Below are positions 51,143 to 61,250 of a stretch of 64,000 nucleotides of DNA, one piece after another (position 1 is the stretch's first letter; every line of letters begins with the position of its first letter). The notes under the pieces are model-generated. The model was given only the letters and a program-made list of their open reading frames with translations, was not told where the DNA came from and did no database searches. Source of the DNA: Candidatus Methanoplasma sp. (lineage in GTDB: Archaea; Thermoplasmatota; Thermoplasmata; Methanomassiliicoccales; Methanomethylophilaceae); assembly GCA_031256955.1 (NCBI GenBank), contig JAIRPP010000016.1, positions 169,345 to 233,344 of the forward strand, read 5' to 3'. Both the position numbers and the translations under genes were made by a program.

Positions 51143-51568
51143 TTATAAGGGTTGTGCAGGCCCGGGCGCGTCCGCGCGAGCCTTCAGGCGCGGGTCGGCG
51201 GCCAATGCGGCCATGGATCCGCCGCCCATCCTGAACAGGTGCGTGGCGCACCTGCAGTCGGAGCACCCGAACCCGGGCGCGAACGGCTCGCCCCCCGCCT
51301 CCCGCAGGATCTCCGCCAGGAGGCACTCCGGGACGGACGACTCGTACGCCCTGAGCAGATCGGCCGCCAGGGTGAGCCTGTCTATGTGCCAACGGGCCTT
51401 CTTGTCGCGGGACATGTGCCTGCCTATCCTGGCGTCCAGGCCCCCCATGGCGCTGCCGGCGTAGCAGTACGTGCCCGCCGGGAACAGGATCTCCCCCAGA
51501 GCGCCGACGCCCAGGGCCTTGTCCGAATCCAGGCGGGCCTCCAGCACGTACGTGCCCTTCCGGGTCAT
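51143..51568 (-). CDS. GIY-YIG nuclease-like protein (DUF123)
   Basis: 141 aa. GTYVLEARL and FPAGTYCYAGSAMGGLDARIGRH form the GIY-YIG-like core; KARWHIDRL and CSDCRCATHLF follow, as in archaeal DUF123 proteins. Possibly a DNA repair or restriction nuclease; activity unproven. Start overlaps the mmp7 stop (ATGA), so it is the last gene of the MCR-activation operon. Confidence 0.85.
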   Translation of the reverse strand: MTRKGTYVLEARLDSDKALGVGALGEILFPAGTYCYAGSAMGGLDARIGRHMSRDKKARWHIDRLTLAADLLRAYESSVPECLLAEILREAGGEPFAPGFGCSDCRCATHLFRMGGGSMAALAADPRLKARADAPGPAQPL

Positions 51569-52488
51569 CCCCGGCCCGCCTGCTCCACCTCGGAGCGGGC
51601 CTTTATCCTTATGACCGTGCTGCTGTCGTCGATCTTCGAGGGGCTTATCCTGCACACGTCCCCGAGCCTGCGCCCGTGGACCTCCATCCCCTCTATGGCC
51701 GAGCGGTGCTCCGCGCATCCCACCTTCGCCCTCAGCCCGTCCAGGTGCATGACCAGGGGGGCGGGCCTGAGGCACATGTCTATGGGCTCGTACCCCTCCA
51801 GGACCTGCTTCACCTCGGCCGGGTGCGCGAAGAGCGGGTCCTCGCCTATGGACGCCCTCTTGGCCTCCAGGACCCTCTCCACCGCGTCGCATATCTCGTC
51901 GAGCTTCTCCCTCTCCTCCGTCGACCTCATCCTGGACGCCTTCCTGCCGACGCCGGACACGACGGCGTCGAACGCGCCGCCGATCCCGTCCGGCTCCGGG
52001 CCGGAGACGAGGACCGACGGGACGCCCACGCCCCTGAACATGTCCGCCTTCGCCTCCACGCACGCCTTGAAGTTGCCCAGCATGAACACCGCCGCGTCGT
52101 ACTCCTCCACGACCGTCCTCTCCTCCAGGCTCATCTGCGCGGTCTTCTTGCCCCTGCCCCTGGCCAGCCCCATGACCACGGTTATGGCGCCGCGCCTCCT
52201 GAGGGCCTCGGCTATGTCGCATATGGGGTGGGGCATGTGGTGGCGCCCGAGGGTCGGGCCCACCACCGCCACCTCCGTCCCGGCCAGCGGGACCCTCCTG
52301 ACCTCCCCGCCTATCTCCTTGCAGAGCGCCTCTATGGCCCCGCGGTCCCCCGCGGGCACGGACATGGTCACGCTGAGCATCTGGGAGCTCCTGGTCTTCT
52401 GGAGCACCGCCCCGCCGGCGTCCTCTATGAGCTCGAACAGCTCGTCGGAGCGGTAGACGCCCCCGTCGTACATCATGACCTCGAACAT
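51565..52488 (-). CDS. mmp7: Methanogenesis marker protein 7
   Basis: 307 aa. Starts MFEVMMYDGGVYRSDELFELIEDAGG, the family signature. Mmp7 is a subunit of the ATP-dependent complex that reduces F430 nickel to activate methyl-CoM reductase, found with McrC, Mmp17 and Mmp3 (established for other methanogens). GGAGGCGCCTGA places a ribosome site directly before ATG. Ends in an ATGA overlap with DUF123. Confidence 0.9.
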   Translation of the reverse strand: MFEVMMYDGGVYRSDELFELIEDAGGAVLQKTRSSQMLSVTMSVPAGDRGAIEALCKEIGGEVRRVPLAGTEVAVVGPTLGRHHMPHPICDIAEALRRRGAITVVMGLARGRGKKTAQMSLEERTVVEEYDAAVFMLGNFKACVEAKADMFRGVGVPSVLVSGPEPDGIGGAFDAVVSGVGRKASRMRSTEEREKLDEICDAVERVLEAKRASIGEDPLFAHPAEVKQVLEGYEPIDMCLRPAPLVMHLDGLRAKVGCAEHRSAIEGMEVHGRRLGDVCRISPSKIDDSSTVIRIKARSEVEQAGRG

Positions 52489-53043
52489 TCAGGCGCCTCC
52501 CTGCCCGTGCATCCTCTCGCCCTCCTCGATCATCCAGGGCTCGAATATCTCCTCCGTGGCGATCACGGTCACCGCCCTCCCGGATATCAGGGCGCGGCGG
52601 TTCTTTATGCCCTCGGGCATGGCCCTCCATATGGCCCCCACCGCGTCCCCGACGGAGTCCTCCCCGGACTCGACCGGGATGGCCGCCACCTCGCCCTCGT
52701 CCGCGCCCTCCACCGACGTGTCGAAGCGGGTCTGCTGGGACACGGCGGCCCTCCCGTACCTCTCCCAGAGCCTGGAGAGGATGGCGGGCGCGTACCTCTC
52801 CTCCGAGATGGCTATGCGCACCGCCCCGCCCTCGGACCTGACGGCGGCCACGTCCCCCAGCGCCTTGGCGGACGGCTCCGACCTCAGGCGGACCGAGAAC
52901 ACGAACAGCGGGACCTCGGGCCTCATCAGGAGGGACGCGCTCTCTATCCTCTGAGACATGCCCGCGTCCGCCATGAGCTCCTCGAACAGCCTCCGGTACG
53001 ATTCCGCCCCGTACCCGTCCTCCGCCGCGACCTCTATGTCCAT
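52489..53043 (-). CDS. mmp17: Methanogenesis marker protein 17
   Basis: 184 aa. Recognised from the start MDIEVAAEDGYGAESYRRLFEELMADAG and position between mmp15 and mmp7. It is a subunit of the MCR-activation complex. GTGAGG precedes ATG 53043, 7 bases after the mmp15 stop; mmp7 starts directly after its own stop. No enzymatic motif visible. Confidence 0.87.
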   Translation of the reverse strand: MDIEVAAEDGYGAESYRRLFEELMADAGMSQRIESASLLMRPEVPLFVFSVRLRSEPSAKALGDVAAVRSEGGAVRIAISEERYAPAILSRLWERYGRAAVSQQTRFDTSVEGADEGEVAAIPVESGEDSVGDAVGAIWRAMPEGIKNRRALISGRAVTVIATEEIFEPWMIEEGERMHGQGGA

Positions 53044-53050
53044 GGGGGCC

Positions 53051-54274
53051 TCACAGGAACCCGGAGCTGAGGATCGCCCCGCCCACCGCGCCGATGTACT
53101 GCGAGTCCCTCGGGACTATCGGCTTCTCTCCCAGCACCTCTCCCACCGCGGTCACCAGCCCTGAGATCAGGGACGTGCCCCCGACCTGTATTATCGGGCG
53201 CCTGACGTCTATCTCCTGGAGCTGCTGCTCGTACACCTGCTCGGCCACGGAGTGGCAGGCGGCGGCCGCCACGTCCTCGAAGGACTTGCCCTCCCCGAGC
53301 GTGGTCACCAGGTCCTGTATGCCGAACACGGAGCAGTACGAGTTCATCTTGGCGTTCCTCCAGTTGCCGGCGTCCGCCAGCTTCCCCAGCTCGGTTATCT
53401 CGATCTTCAGCCTCTTCGACGTCATCTCCAGGAACCTGCCGGACGCCCCGGCGCAGATCCCGCCCATGGTGAAGTTGTCCGGCACCCCGTCCCTGACGGT
53501 TATCGCCTTGTTGTCCATCCCGCCTATGTCCAGTATGGTGGCCTCCCCGCGCTGCCTGCCCGCCAGCCACACCGCGCCCTTGGAGTTCACGGTGAGCTCC
53601 TCCTGGACCAGCTTCGCCCCGTAATGCCTGCCGAGGGTGAAGCGCCCGTACCCGGTGGTCCCGATCGCCTCAACCTGGCTCATCTCGACCCCTGCCTGCC
53701 TCAGCGCGCTCTCCAGCACGGCCTGCGCCGACTGAACCACGTCGCCCGACGGGGTCCAGTCCTTGCCGACGATCTCGTTGTCCCGCATGACCACCGCCTT
53801 GGTGGTGCTGGACCCGGAGTCGAGGCCCACGGTTATCCCGGACTGCCTCTCCCTGGCGAGGATCTCCTTGCGGGTGACTATGGTCACCAGCGCCTCCATC
53901 CTGGTCAGCAGCTGCGCCGCCTTCAGCCTCTCCGTGAACGAGTACGTCACCACGGGCAGGCGGGTGTTGTCCTGTATGAACCTCCTCAGCTCGTTCCTGA
54001 CGAGCGCCGCCTCCGCGCACCTGAAGCAGGTGGTTATGAACACCGCGTCCGCGTCGTACCTCCCGTCCGCCAGGCTGACCGCGCGGGCGATCATGAGCTT
54101 CAGCTGCGCCGACCTGGGCGCGAACCCGAACCTGTCCAGGGCCGCCTTCACGTCCGCGTGGGACACGTCCGGGTACACCGTCTTCGCCCCCACGGCGGAG
54201 GCCGCCTTCTCTATCTCGTGCTGGACGCTGCTGTACTCCGTCCCGCACGAGAGCTGCGCTATCTTTATCGTCAT
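53051..54274 (-). CDS. mmp15: Methanogenesis marker protein 15 (BadF/BcrA-type ATPase activator)
   Basis: 407 aa. N-terminal part (1-130) with paired cysteines [11 protein letters not shown]-terminal ASKHA ATPase with [16 protein letters not shown] (about 148), [11 protein letters not shown], and the cluster-binding [14 protein letters not shown] plus CSVFGIQD, as in activators of benzoyl-CoA reductase. Such proteins transfer low-potential electrons with ATP hydrolysis, fitting a role in MCR activation. Overlaps mmp5 (ATGA, 54271-54274). Confidence 0.92.
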   Translation of the reverse strand: MTIKIAQLSCGTEYSSVQHEIEKAASAVGAKTVYPDVSHADVKAALDRFGFAPRSAQLKLMIARAVSLADGRYDADAVFITTCFRCAEAALVRNELRRFIQDNTRLPVVTYSFTERLKAAQLLTRMEALVTIVTRKEILARERQSGITVGLDSGSSTTKAVVMRDNEIVGKDWTPSGDVVQSAQAVLESALRQAGVEMSQVEAIGTTGYGRFTLGRHYGAKLVQEELTVNSKGAVWLAGRQRGEATILDIGGMDNKAITVRDGVPDNFTMGGICAGASGRFLEMTSKRLKIEITELGKLADAGNWRNAKMNSYCSVFGIQDLVTTLGEGKSFEDVAAAACHSVAEQVYEQQLQEIDVRRPIIQVGGTSLISGLVTAVGEVLGEKPIVPRDSQYIGAVGGAILSSGFL

Positions 54275-54705
54275 CCGAGCCCCTCCAGGAACCCCTTTAT
54301 GCGGAGGACCGCGTCCTCCGCCTCCTCCTCGGTCTCCGGGTACCCCACCCTCAGGCAGGGTATGCCCCTCCTCTGGATCAGGTACTTCACCATCTCGCTC
54401 GACCTCTCGCACCCGACGCACCCGAAGCTGAACGGGGCGTCCGTCATTATGACCGCGGCCTCGGCCGCGTCTATCATCGGGCCCCACAGGGCCAGCCTCC
54501 CGCGGATCCCCGAGGGGACCTCCACGCCGGCGTACCTCAGCCCGCCGACCACGTCGTCCAGGGTGACGTTCATCGGGGGCATGTCCAGCTCTATGTTGTC
54601 TATCCTCTCCTGTATGGACGCCATCGCCCCCAGCGGCTCGTGCCCGAACCTCTCCACGAGGTCGAACAGGATGAGGCTGTTGGGCGGGTCTATGAACACT
54701 TTCAT
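54271..54705 (-). CDS. mmp5: Methanogenesis marker protein 5
   Basis: 144 aa. Starts [26 protein letters not shown]; the cysteine pair [11 protein letters not shown] near residue 97 may bind a cluster. Conserved in methanogens and encoded within the MCR-activation operon. Linked to both neighbours by ATGA overlaps. The specific role is not established here. Confidence 0.9.
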   Translation of the reverse strand: MKVFIDPPNSLILFDLVERFGHEPLGAMASIQERIDNIELDMPPMNVTLDDVVGGLRYAGVEVPSGIRGRLALWGPMIDAAEAAVIMTDAPFSFGCVGCERSSEMVKYLIQRRGIPCLRVGYPETEEEAEDAVLRIKGFLEGLG

Positions 54706-55127
54706 CTGATCGCCTCCGCTATCTCCTTGAACTTCTCCACGGGCAGCCCGCCCGCCGGCTCCGCCGGGGGGCGGGGCGATTCCCCGCGCCCGCACGCCTC
54801 CAGGCCGCGGGATATCATCGCCAGCGCGGCCCACTCCGCCTCCAGCTGGGCGTAGCCCGGCCTCGTGCCGTGCTGCGCCCGGCACCTCCTGGGGTCCCCC
54901 GCGGGGTACGCCCTGCGCTTGGAGAACACGTCCAGGGGGTGCCTCCCCCTGACCTCCGCCAGCACCTCCGCCACCGCGGCGCGGGAGCCCTCCGCCAGGC
55001 ACCCGTAGCACGTCTCCTTCACCGCCACGCCGCGGCCCATGGCGTGGATCTCGCGCGCCAGCTGGTCCGGCGTGACCGTGGAATCCGGGGATATCATGAA
55101 TAGCCTGGTCTCTCTGTCCTCGCTCAT
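54702..55127 (-). CDS. mmp6: Methanogenesis marker protein 6
   Basis: 141 aa. Recognised by [23 protein letters not shown] and [11 protein letters not shown] (CxxC) with [31 protein letters not shown]. Operon position between mmp3 and mmp5 supports the call. ATGA overlap with both. Confidence 0.9.
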   Translation of the reverse strand: MSEDRETRLFMISPDSTVTPDQLAREIHAMGRGVAVKETCYGCLAEGSRAAVAEVLAEVRGRHPLDVFSKRRAYPAGDPRRCRAQHGTRPGYAQLEAEWAALAMISRGLEACGRGESPRPPAEPAGGLPVEKFKEIAEAIR

Positions 55128-56635
55128 ATCTCCCTCTCCGTGACGTATATCTCCTCGTCCTCCTCCAGCTCGTCCAGCGGGCCGAGGTCCCCCAGGAACC
55201 TCCCGGCGATGTTCGTCCCGTAGGGCTCCTCCCCCGTCGGGCCGAACTCCCTGCTGTCCTTCAGCCTTATGCCGATGAGGCCGTGGTACGGCCTCGACTG
55301 GTTGGTGACGCCTATGTCCCCCTTCCTGCACCTCTTGAACGGCTCCTGCGGGTACAGGCTCTTGGACCCGTCCCCGTCCCCGTGGAACGTGACCATGGGA
55401 GACGACGGGAACGCGAACTGCGCCTTCAGCGACCCCACGGGCTTGTGGCTGAGCCCGGTGACCTTCCTGAAATACCTGGCGGTGACATTGTCCGAATCGT
55501 CCAGCGACACCCTGAAGACCATCTCCCTCGGGACCCCGAACGTCTCCGCCTCGCCCGCCGAGAGGGCCTCCATGGTCGCCTCGGGGCTCTGGCCCGCTAT
55601 GACCGCGCCGTCGGACGCGTCGCCGGTCCTCCTCTGCCTTATCCCGCGGGAGGCCAGGAACCTCTCCCCCTCCGCCTGCGTCATGCCCACGGCCAGCGCC
55701 CTCGGGGGCTCGGTGGCCAGCGCCACCCTCTCCCCGGCGGGGGCCAGGAGCGCCAGCGCCAGGCCCCGCTCCACCGCGCCGGCGCGGCTGTGCGACGGGG
55801 ACGCCTGCCTGGAATCCCTGTATATGTATACGCGCCCGATCCCCGAGCCGGAGCTCCGGACGGTCACGTCCCCGCGCTCCCTCGGCGCGACGCGCTCCGC
55901 GGGCGGGGACGAGTCCGAGCCCTCGTTGAACGACATGAAGCTGCCCGTGGACGCGCCGACCTCTACGCATCCCGCGGACGCGGCTATCAGCACCTGCTCG
56001 GACGACGCGGGCGACAGCGGGTCCAGCCTGACGAGGATGCGCGAATCCACGGAGAAGCCCTCCCCCAGCGGGAGCGAGAGGTCCTTGGTGACCTCGGCGT
56101 CCTCCGTCCGGGTCTCGGACGTGACTGGGCGGGCGGAGAGCACCCTCTCCCCCTCCCTCATGGAGCGCAGGACGTGCCTGCCCTCCGCGATCCTGCCTAT
56201 GATCCCCGCCCCCGCCCCGTAGGCGCGCCTGTGGTCCCTCAGCGCGACCATGACGTAGGTGGCCCTGTTGTCGGACCCGCCCAGCGAGAAGAACACGTCG
56301 TTCTCCCTGTAGGAGCCCTCGGCCCTGTCGGGGGCTATGTCCGTGGGGAACGACCCGAACGCCGCTATGTCCCTGGTCACCCACCTGGACGAGCAGCCCT
56401 CCATGTCCCCGGCGTGCGACCTCCACCTGGCCGCGTCGGGGGTGTCCGCCAGGCGCAGGGTCATCCTCCCCGACTCGGTCTCGATCTCGAAGTCCCCCGT
56501 GGCGCGGGACGAGGTCTCGGCGGGGGCGCGGACCGCCGCGACGGCCCCCGGGACGTGCCCCTCCCCCTCTAGCGCGTCCCCCAGCGTCGCGCCGTCGCCC
56601 AGGACCTTCTCCCTGCCGTTGACCGTGACCTTCAT
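55124..56635 (-). CDS. mmp3: Methanogenesis marker protein 3
   Basis: 503 aa, full family length. N-terminal [22 protein letters not shown] looks like a small ubiquitin/ThiS-like domain; then peptidyl-prolyl-isomerase-like segments ([45 protein letters not shown]). Mmp3 is part of the MCR-activation complex in other methanogens. Overlaps mcrC and mmp6 (ATGA both sides). Confidence 0.92.
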   Translation of the reverse strand: MKVTVNGREKVLGDGATLGDALEGEGHVPGAVAAVRAPAETSSRATGDFEIETESGRMTLRLADTPDAARWRSHAGDMEGCSSRWVTRDIAAFGSFPTDIAPDRAEGSYRENDVFFSLGGSDNRATYVMVALRDHRRAYGAGAGIIGRIAEGRHVLRSMREGERVLSARPVTSETRTEDAEVTKDLSLPLGEGFSVDSRILVRLDPLSPASSEQVLIAASAGCVEVGASTGSFMSFNEGSDSSPPAERVAPRERGDVTVRSSGSGIGRVYIYRDSRQASPSHSRAGAVERGLALALLAPAGERVALATEPPRALAVGMTQAEGERFLASRGIRQRRTGDASDGAVIAGQSPEATMEALSAGEAETFGVPREMVFRVSLDDSDNVTARYFRKVTGLSHKPVGSLKAQFAFPSSPMVTFHGDGDGSKSLYPQEPFKRCRKGDIGVTNQSRPYHGLIGIRLKDSREFGPTGEEPYGTNIAGRFLGDLGPLDELEEDEEIYVTEREI

Positions 56636-57249
56636 GGGCGCCCCCCGGGGAGCGCCCTCTGTACCTTGGACACTATCTCGTCCAGCTTGTCCTGGGGGCA
56701 CGCCACCCCGCGGACGACCCCGGACACTATGTCCACTATCTCCCCCTTGGTCTGTATCCCGTCGTCGGGGGGCATCACGCGGGAGGTCTTCACGCCTATG
56801 GCCGCGAAGTCCTCGAAGTCCACCGGGCACTGGGCGACGACCACCGCCGGTATGTCCACGTTCCGGAGGATCAGGCGCGCCTTGTAGATTATGTGCTGCC
56901 TCACGTTCCCGAGGTGTATGAGGGCCAGCTTGAACCGGTGCATGCGGTCGACCTCGATGGGGTCCAGGCCGAACTGGGTGCCGCTGGTGGAGTCGACCGC
57001 GTCCGACGGCACCCCGCCGCCGGCGTTCACCACGAGCACGCTTGCGTCCATGCCCTCCTCCCTCAGCGCGTAGGTGATCTCGCAGACGGGCTTGGTTATG
57101 TGCCTCCGCCCGGGGCCCATGGCCACGACGACCACGTCGGAGCCACTCTCGGAGATGGTCGCCCTCTGCGCCAGCCCGCCGCCCACCCCCAGCCCCATGG
57201 ACTCCCTGCACTCCACGAAGCTGAGCCGCCTGCCGATCTGGCTCTTCAA
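56632..57249 (-). CDS. mcrC: MCR activation protein McrC
   Basis: 205 aa. McrC family: [68 protein letters not shown]. It is a component of the F430-reducing activation complex, not of MCR itself. Opens with TTG 57249 overlapping the component A2 stop as TTGA, with GGGTGATC upstream; this non-ATG start couples it to the gene before. In many methanogens mcrC lies in the mcr operon; here it is with the marker genes. Confidence 0.93.
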   Translation of the reverse strand: MKSQIGRRLSFVECRESMGLGVGGGLAQRATISESGSDVVVVAMGPGRRHITKPVCEITYALREEGMDASVLVVNAGGGVPSDAVDSTSGTQFGLDPIEVDRMHRFKLALIHLGNVRQHIIYKARLILRNVDIPAVVVAQCPVDFEDFAAIGVKTSRVMPPDDGIQTKGEIVDIVSGVVRGVACPQDKLDEIVSKVQRALPGGRP

Positions 57250-58856
57250 CTCCGATCACCCTTTGCGGCGGAGGCCTCCTCCGCCTCGAACATCCTTATT
57301 ACCTCTGCGGGGGGGCCGGACCCGATTATCTTCCCGCCCTTCACGAACGCGGCGCGGTCGCAGCAGTTCTGGATCAGGTCCATGTCGTGGCTCACGATGA
57401 CGAACGTCTCGTCCAGGTCGTCCCTGGCCCTGATTATGGATTTGGCGACGATGGTCTTGGTTATGGGGTCCATGGTCCCGGTGGGCTCGTCGAGGATTAT
57501 CAGGCGCGGCTCCTTGATGAGGACCTGCGCGAAGGCGATCCTCTGGCACTCGCCCACGCTCAGGGAGTCCGGGTACGAGTACAGTATGCGCTCCACGTCC
57601 CTCTTCGGGAACCCGACGCTGTAGAGCACCTGCGCCGCCTTCATCTTCGCCAGCTCCGCCGGCATCTTCATGCCTATGGACGTCGACAGGTTCTGGAGGA
57701 CCGTGTCGAAGGGGTACAGGGAGTACTCCTGGTGCAGGAACCCGATGTACGGGGTCGCCCTGCCCTTGCCGGACAGGCCCGCCTCGGACATGTCCACCCA
57801 GTCGTCCCCTATCCTGACCTTGACGGACCCGCCCGTGGCGGGGGTCATCCCGGATATCATCCTGGACATGGTGGTCTTCCCCGCCCCGGACAGCCCCACC
57901 AGCGCGAATATCTCCCTCTCCCTTATCTCCAGGGACACGCCGTCCACCGCCTTCACCACGCCGCGGGAGACGGAGAAGAAGTGCTTCTGCGCATCGTCGA
58001 GCCTCACTATCGGCTCGCCCGCCTCCCTCCCCTCGGACCTCTCGAACCTGTACTCGGCCATGAACCTCTCGGTGACGTCGCGGGGATCCCCCTCGGCGAC
58101 GACGTTCCCGGAGTCCAGCCATATGGCGCTGTCCGCCATCTGCACTATGGCCTCGGGCCAGTGGGACGCGAGGACCATGCATATGCCGCTTTCGCGGACG
58201 TGCCTGACCAGCCTCTCGTGGACCAGCCCGGACGTATACGGGTCCAGGGTCCCGGTCGGCTCGTCCGCCAGGAAGAACAGCGGGTCCTTGGCGAGCTGCC
58301 TCGCCATGACGATCCTCTGCTTCTCCCCGCCGGAGAGGTCGCGGGCGATGTGGGTGGTCCGGTGCGTCATGTTGACGAACTCCAGCAGGCCTATCGCCTT
58401 CTCGACCCTGCCCTTGGCGTCGGGGCGGATGGCCTCCATGACGTTCTCCACCACGGACATGTCCCCGAACAGCGCGAACGTCCTCTGCAGCATTATGGCG
58501 ATGCGCCCCTTGAGCTCCTGCCTCACGGGGTCGTGCTCGCCCATCCCCCAGTAGTCTATCTCTTCGGTGGCGGACCGGGCGCCGCACCTGGGGCACGGCG
58601 CGCCCTCCGACGGGAGGTCCATGCCCCCGCACTCGGGGCAGCGGTTGACGCGGTACAGGACGCGCCCGGAATCGGGCGCGTACCCCTCGCTCCCCCTGAG
58701 CATGTGTATCAGGACGCTCTTGCCCGCGGCGCTCTTGCCGATGAGCCCGAGTATCTTGCCGGCGGAGATCTTGGCGCTGACGTTGTTCAGCACGGTCTTG
58801 CCGTTGAACTTCTTAGTCACGTTCTCTATTATGATCAGATCCGACGACCCGCCCAT
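57246..58856 (-). CDS. atwA: Methyl-coenzyme M reductase system component A2 (twin ABC ATPase)
   Basis: 536 aa with two ABC domains: first Walker [12 protein letters not shown], signature [14 protein letters not shown], Walker [13 protein letters not shown]; second [33 protein letters not shown]. Inserted zinc ribbon CPECGG...CPRCGA at residues about 72-92 is typical of AtwA. It provides ATP hydrolysis for MCR activation and is cytosolic. Heads the operon; TATA at 58878-58887 lies 26 bases before ATG, so the mRNA is probably leaderless. Confidence 0.95.
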   Translation of the reverse strand: MGGSSDLIIIENVTKKFNGKTVLNNVSAKISAGKILGLIGKSAAGKSVLIHMLRGSEGYAPDSGRVLYRVNRCPECGGMDLPSEGAPCPRCGARSATEEIDYWGMGEHDPVRQELKGRIAIMLQRTFALFGDMSVVENVMEAIRPDAKGRVEKAIGLLEFVNMTHRTTHIARDLSGGEKQRIVMARQLAKDPLFFLADEPTGTLDPYTSGLVHERLVRHVRESGICMVLASHWPEAIVQMADSAIWLDSGNVVAEGDPRDVTERFMAEYRFERSEGREAGEPIVRLDDAQKHFFSVSRGVVKAVDGVSLEIREREIFALVGLSGAGKTTMSRMISGMTPATGGSVKVRIGDDWVDMSEAGLSGKGRATPYIGFLHQEYSLYPFDTVLQNLSTSIGMKMPAELAKMKAAQVLYSVGFPKRDVERILYSYPDSLSVGECQRIAFAQVLIKEPRLIILDEPTGTMDPITKTIVAKSIIRARDDLDETFVIVSHDMDLIQNCCDRAAFVKGGKIIGSGPPAEVIRMFEAEEASAAKGDRS

Positions 58857-58877
58857 AGGCAGCTAACTGCGAACAGG

Positions 58878-58887
58878 CATATAAAGG
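58878..58887 (-). promoter_or_regulatory. TATA box of the MCR-activation operon
   Basis: Minus-strand CCTTTATATG, centre about 26 bases from the ATG of atwA at 58856. No other promoter is evident down to 51143 because the genes overlap or abut, so nine genes likely share this start. Confidence 0.65.
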
Positions 58888-58894
58888 CAGGCAC

Positions 58895-58947
58895 GGGCCC
58901 CGCCGGGAGGGCCGCGCGCCGCCGATGGCCCCTCCCGGCGGGGCCCC
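58895..58947 (-). terminator. Long hairpin after the 375-aa adhesin
   Basis: GGGCCCCGCCGGGAGGG and its near-complement CCCTCCCGGCGGGGCCC form a stem of about 17 bp, beginning directly after the TGA stop (58954). No T-tract; it abuts the atwA promoter and may insulate it. Confidence 0.6.
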
Positions 58948-58953
58948 CGGGCG

Positions 58954-60081
58954 TCAGTCGCCCCCGCCCCACAGGGCGGGGCGCCCGTCCGGGTTCCAGC
59001 ACCTGTCCCATCCCGGGGCGGGGCCGTCCGCCTGCGCGCGTATCGTCAGGGACGGGCACAGCTTGAACGCGTCGCCCCCGACCACCTTCACGCCGCCCGG
59101 CACGCATATGTCGGACAGGCCGGCGCAGCCGTAGAACGCGTGGCCCCCTATGCAGGCCAGGCCCGCCGGGAGCGACACGCTCTCCAGCCCCGGGCACGCC
59201 ATGAACGTGCTGGGCGCGATGGCCGCGACGCGGGAGGGTATGGAGACCCTCGACAGGCTGTGGCAGTACCAGAACGCGTACTCCCCTATGCTGGACAGCG
59301 TCTCCGGCATGTCTATGCCGGAGAGGCTGGTGCAGACCCCGAACGCCCTGTGCCCTATGCTCTCGAGGCCCGCGGGCAGGCGGACGCTCTCGAGGCCGGT
59401 GCAGTAGAAGAAGGCGTAGCTCCCTATGCTGGACACCGTGTCGGGTATGTGGATGCTTGTCATGCCGCCGGCGTTCTGGAACGCGCCGTTGGCGATCCTG
59501 GACACCTTCCTCCCCGCATGGTATTCGGGGACTACGACGGAGCCGCTCGCGCCCATGGGCCCGGCGGACGCCTCGCACTCCCCGTCGCCCAGGTCGTCGA
59601 AGCGGAGGCCTGGCGTCCCCTCCCAGTGCGCGTGCAGGGTCACGTCCCCGGCGTGGGACCAGATCCCGTCGCGGAACTCCGTCCCCCCGCCGCCCTCCCC
59701 GTCGAACCAGCCGCCGAAGGAATAGGGCGCCCTCGACGGGACGGGGAGCTCGAACGGGGCCCCCATCCTCACCGGCATCGCGCCCACGGACGCGCCGCCG
59801 TCGGCGCCCCGGTAGTCGAAGGTCACCAGGAAGTCCCGCCTCCACCCCGCGCCCGGGACGGCGTCGCCGCCCGGCGCGCCCGCGAACGGCGCGTCGCGGA
59901 CGCCGGCGTGGGCGCAGGCGGAGCCCCCGGGGGGGCCGCAGGCGGCGGCGCACGGAGCCGGCGCGGCGAATGCCGCGGCGAGGGCGCCGTCAATCATGTT
60001 CGAGAGCGCGAGGCGGGCGGAGGAGACCCTCCGAGCCGCCAGAATAAGCGCGGGCTCACCCATTTTCTTTTTCTTCCCCAT
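58954..60081 (-). CDS. BspA-type leucine-rich repeat surface protein
   Basis: 375 aa from ATG 60081, which has AAGGGGG before it; ATG 60132 would precede the predicted RNA start. Lysine-rich start, weak hydrophobic region (residues about 30-50), one Flg_new-like repeat (APYSFGGWFDGEG ... LHAHW), then about seven LRR_5 repeats (PDTVSSIGSYAFFYC, PAGLESIGHRAFGVC). TATA at about 60120-60130. Export is likely but the signal is weaker than in the other adhesins. Confidence 0.85.
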   Translation of the reverse strand: MGKKKKMGEPALILAARRVSSARLALSNMIDGALAAAFAAPAPCAAACGPPGGSACAHAGVRDAPFAGAPGGDAVPGAGWRRDFLVTFDYRGADGGASVGAMPVRMGAPFELPVPSRAPYSFGGWFDGEGGGGTEFRDGIWSHAGDVTLHAHWEGTPGLRFDDLGDGECEASAGPMGASGSVVVPEYHAGRKVSRIANGAFQNAGGMTSIHIPDTVSSIGSYAFFYCTGLESVRLPAGLESIGHRAFGVCTSLSGIDMPETLSSIGEYAFWYCHSLSRVSIPSRVAAIAPSTFMACPGLESVSLPAGLACIGGHAFYGCAGLSDICVPGGVKVVGGDAFKLCPSLTIRAQADGPAPGWDRCWNPDGRPALWGGGD

Positions 60082-60249
60082 TGTGTTTCCCCCTTTGAAA
60101 CGGAAGATAATCCAACTATGCCTATATATCATTTACATGTGGCTCTGGAGATTCCATAGCTTTCCCGGAGGCTATTTAATAAAAACAAGGGGAGCCCCGC
60201 CCGCGCGGGCCCCCCCGGCGGGGCCCGCGGGGCATCAGTTAGGTTTTTA

Positions 60250-60274
60250 ACATGGATGTTTGATTCATCCATGT
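60250..60274 (+). promoter_or_regulatory. Inverted repeat over the start of the DUF4443-DUF2111 gene (candidate operator)
   Basis: ACATGGATG (60250-60258) and CATCCATGT (60266-60274) are perfect 9-bp arms with a 7-base spacer. The site abuts the TATA element GGTTTTTAAC (60242-60250) and covers the predicted RNA start and GTG start codon (60273). Strong candidate for autorepression by the gene's own winged-helix domain. Confidence 0.6.
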
Positions 60275-61250
60275 GAATCAGAAGCGGCCTCAGAGAATGG
60301 GCGGACCGATACCTAAGTTCGGAGACTACCACATATGGAAGATAATGTTCAACGTCGGCAGGGCCGCCCCTCTGGGGAGGAAGAAGCTGGCGTCCATGCT
60401 GGACATAGGCGAGGGGAGCGTCAGGACGATACTCAGCATACTCCAGGAGGACGGGCTGATCTTCATCAACAAGAACGGCGTCGGGCTCACCCGCGAGGGG
60501 CTGGAGTGCTGGAACGCGGTCAAGATGGACGTGTCCCCCATACGGGTGGACGGCCTCACCATCGACGAGAACGACTGCGCGGTCAGGGTGCCGGGCGCGG
60601 CCAGGTCGGTCCTGTACGGCTGCGAGGAGAGGGACGCCGCCATAAAGGCGGGGGCGACCGGCGCGACGACGCTGGTGTGCTCCAACAACGTGCTGATATT
60701 CCCGGGGTCCAACTATCCGGTTGACCCGAAGATAGAGAAGGTCCTGAGGGGCGCGTTCGAGATAATGAACGACGACGTGGTCATAGTCGGGACCGGGACG
60801 ACCCCCGCGGCCGCGGAGAAGGGGGCGGTCATAGCCGGGCTGGACCTGCTGGGCGGCCTGCAGATACACAGGGAGCTGAGGGAGATACTGAGCCACAGGA
60901 GCACCGGGAGCGAGCTCCTGGCGCTGGCGTTCGCCATACACGACCTGGTGGGCGGCCTGCCCGTGTGCGCCAAGAGCAGGGACAACCTGGGGATAAGGAT
61001 AGAGAACGGCACCGTGATAGACAACGCCTACACCGGGGCGGTTCTCGAGGAAGTGATAAACGTGGGCACCACCATCCGCAAGGTGGCGGTGTCCGGGCCG
61101 TACAAGGGGATCAGGGTCATAGTCACCCCCATCGAGCTGGACAACAGGGTCATAGCCGCGATAGGGGTGGTCGACATCAGGAGCATGGCGGGCGCGGACA
61201 ACCTGATCCGCCTGAGGAAGGAAGACGAATTCGGAGATGAAGGACAATGA
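60273..61250 (+). CDS. DUF4443-DUF2111 fusion protein with N-terminal winged helix
   Basis: 325 aa from GTG 60273. Winged-helix region (KIMFNVGRAAPLGRKKLASMLDIGEGSVRTILSILQEDGLI, residues about 25-65) followed by the DUF4443 body with nucleotide-like DDVVIVGTGTTPAAAEKGAV, then DUF2111 (HDLVGGLPVCAKSRDNLGIRIENGTVIDNAYTGAVLEEV, about 225-325). DUF2111 is typical of methanogens. A ligand-sensing regulator is a reasonable inference. Next gene overlaps its stop (ATGA). Confidence 0.75.
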   Translation: MNQKRPQRMGGPIPKFGDYHIWKIMFNVGRAAPLGRKKLASMLDIGEGSVRTILSILQEDGLIFINKNGVGLTREGLECWNAVKMDVSPIRVDGLTIDENDCAVRVPGAARSVLYGCEERDAAIKAGATGATTLVCSNNVLIFPGSNYPVDPKIEKVLRGAFEIMNDDVVIVGTGTTPAAAEKGAVIAGLDLLGGLQIHRELREILSHRSTGSELLALAFAIHDLVGGLPVCAKSRDNLGIRIENGTVIDNAYTGAVLEEVINVGTTIRKVAVSGPYKGIRVIVTPIELDNRVIAAIGVVDIRSMAGADNLIRLRKEDEFGDEGQ

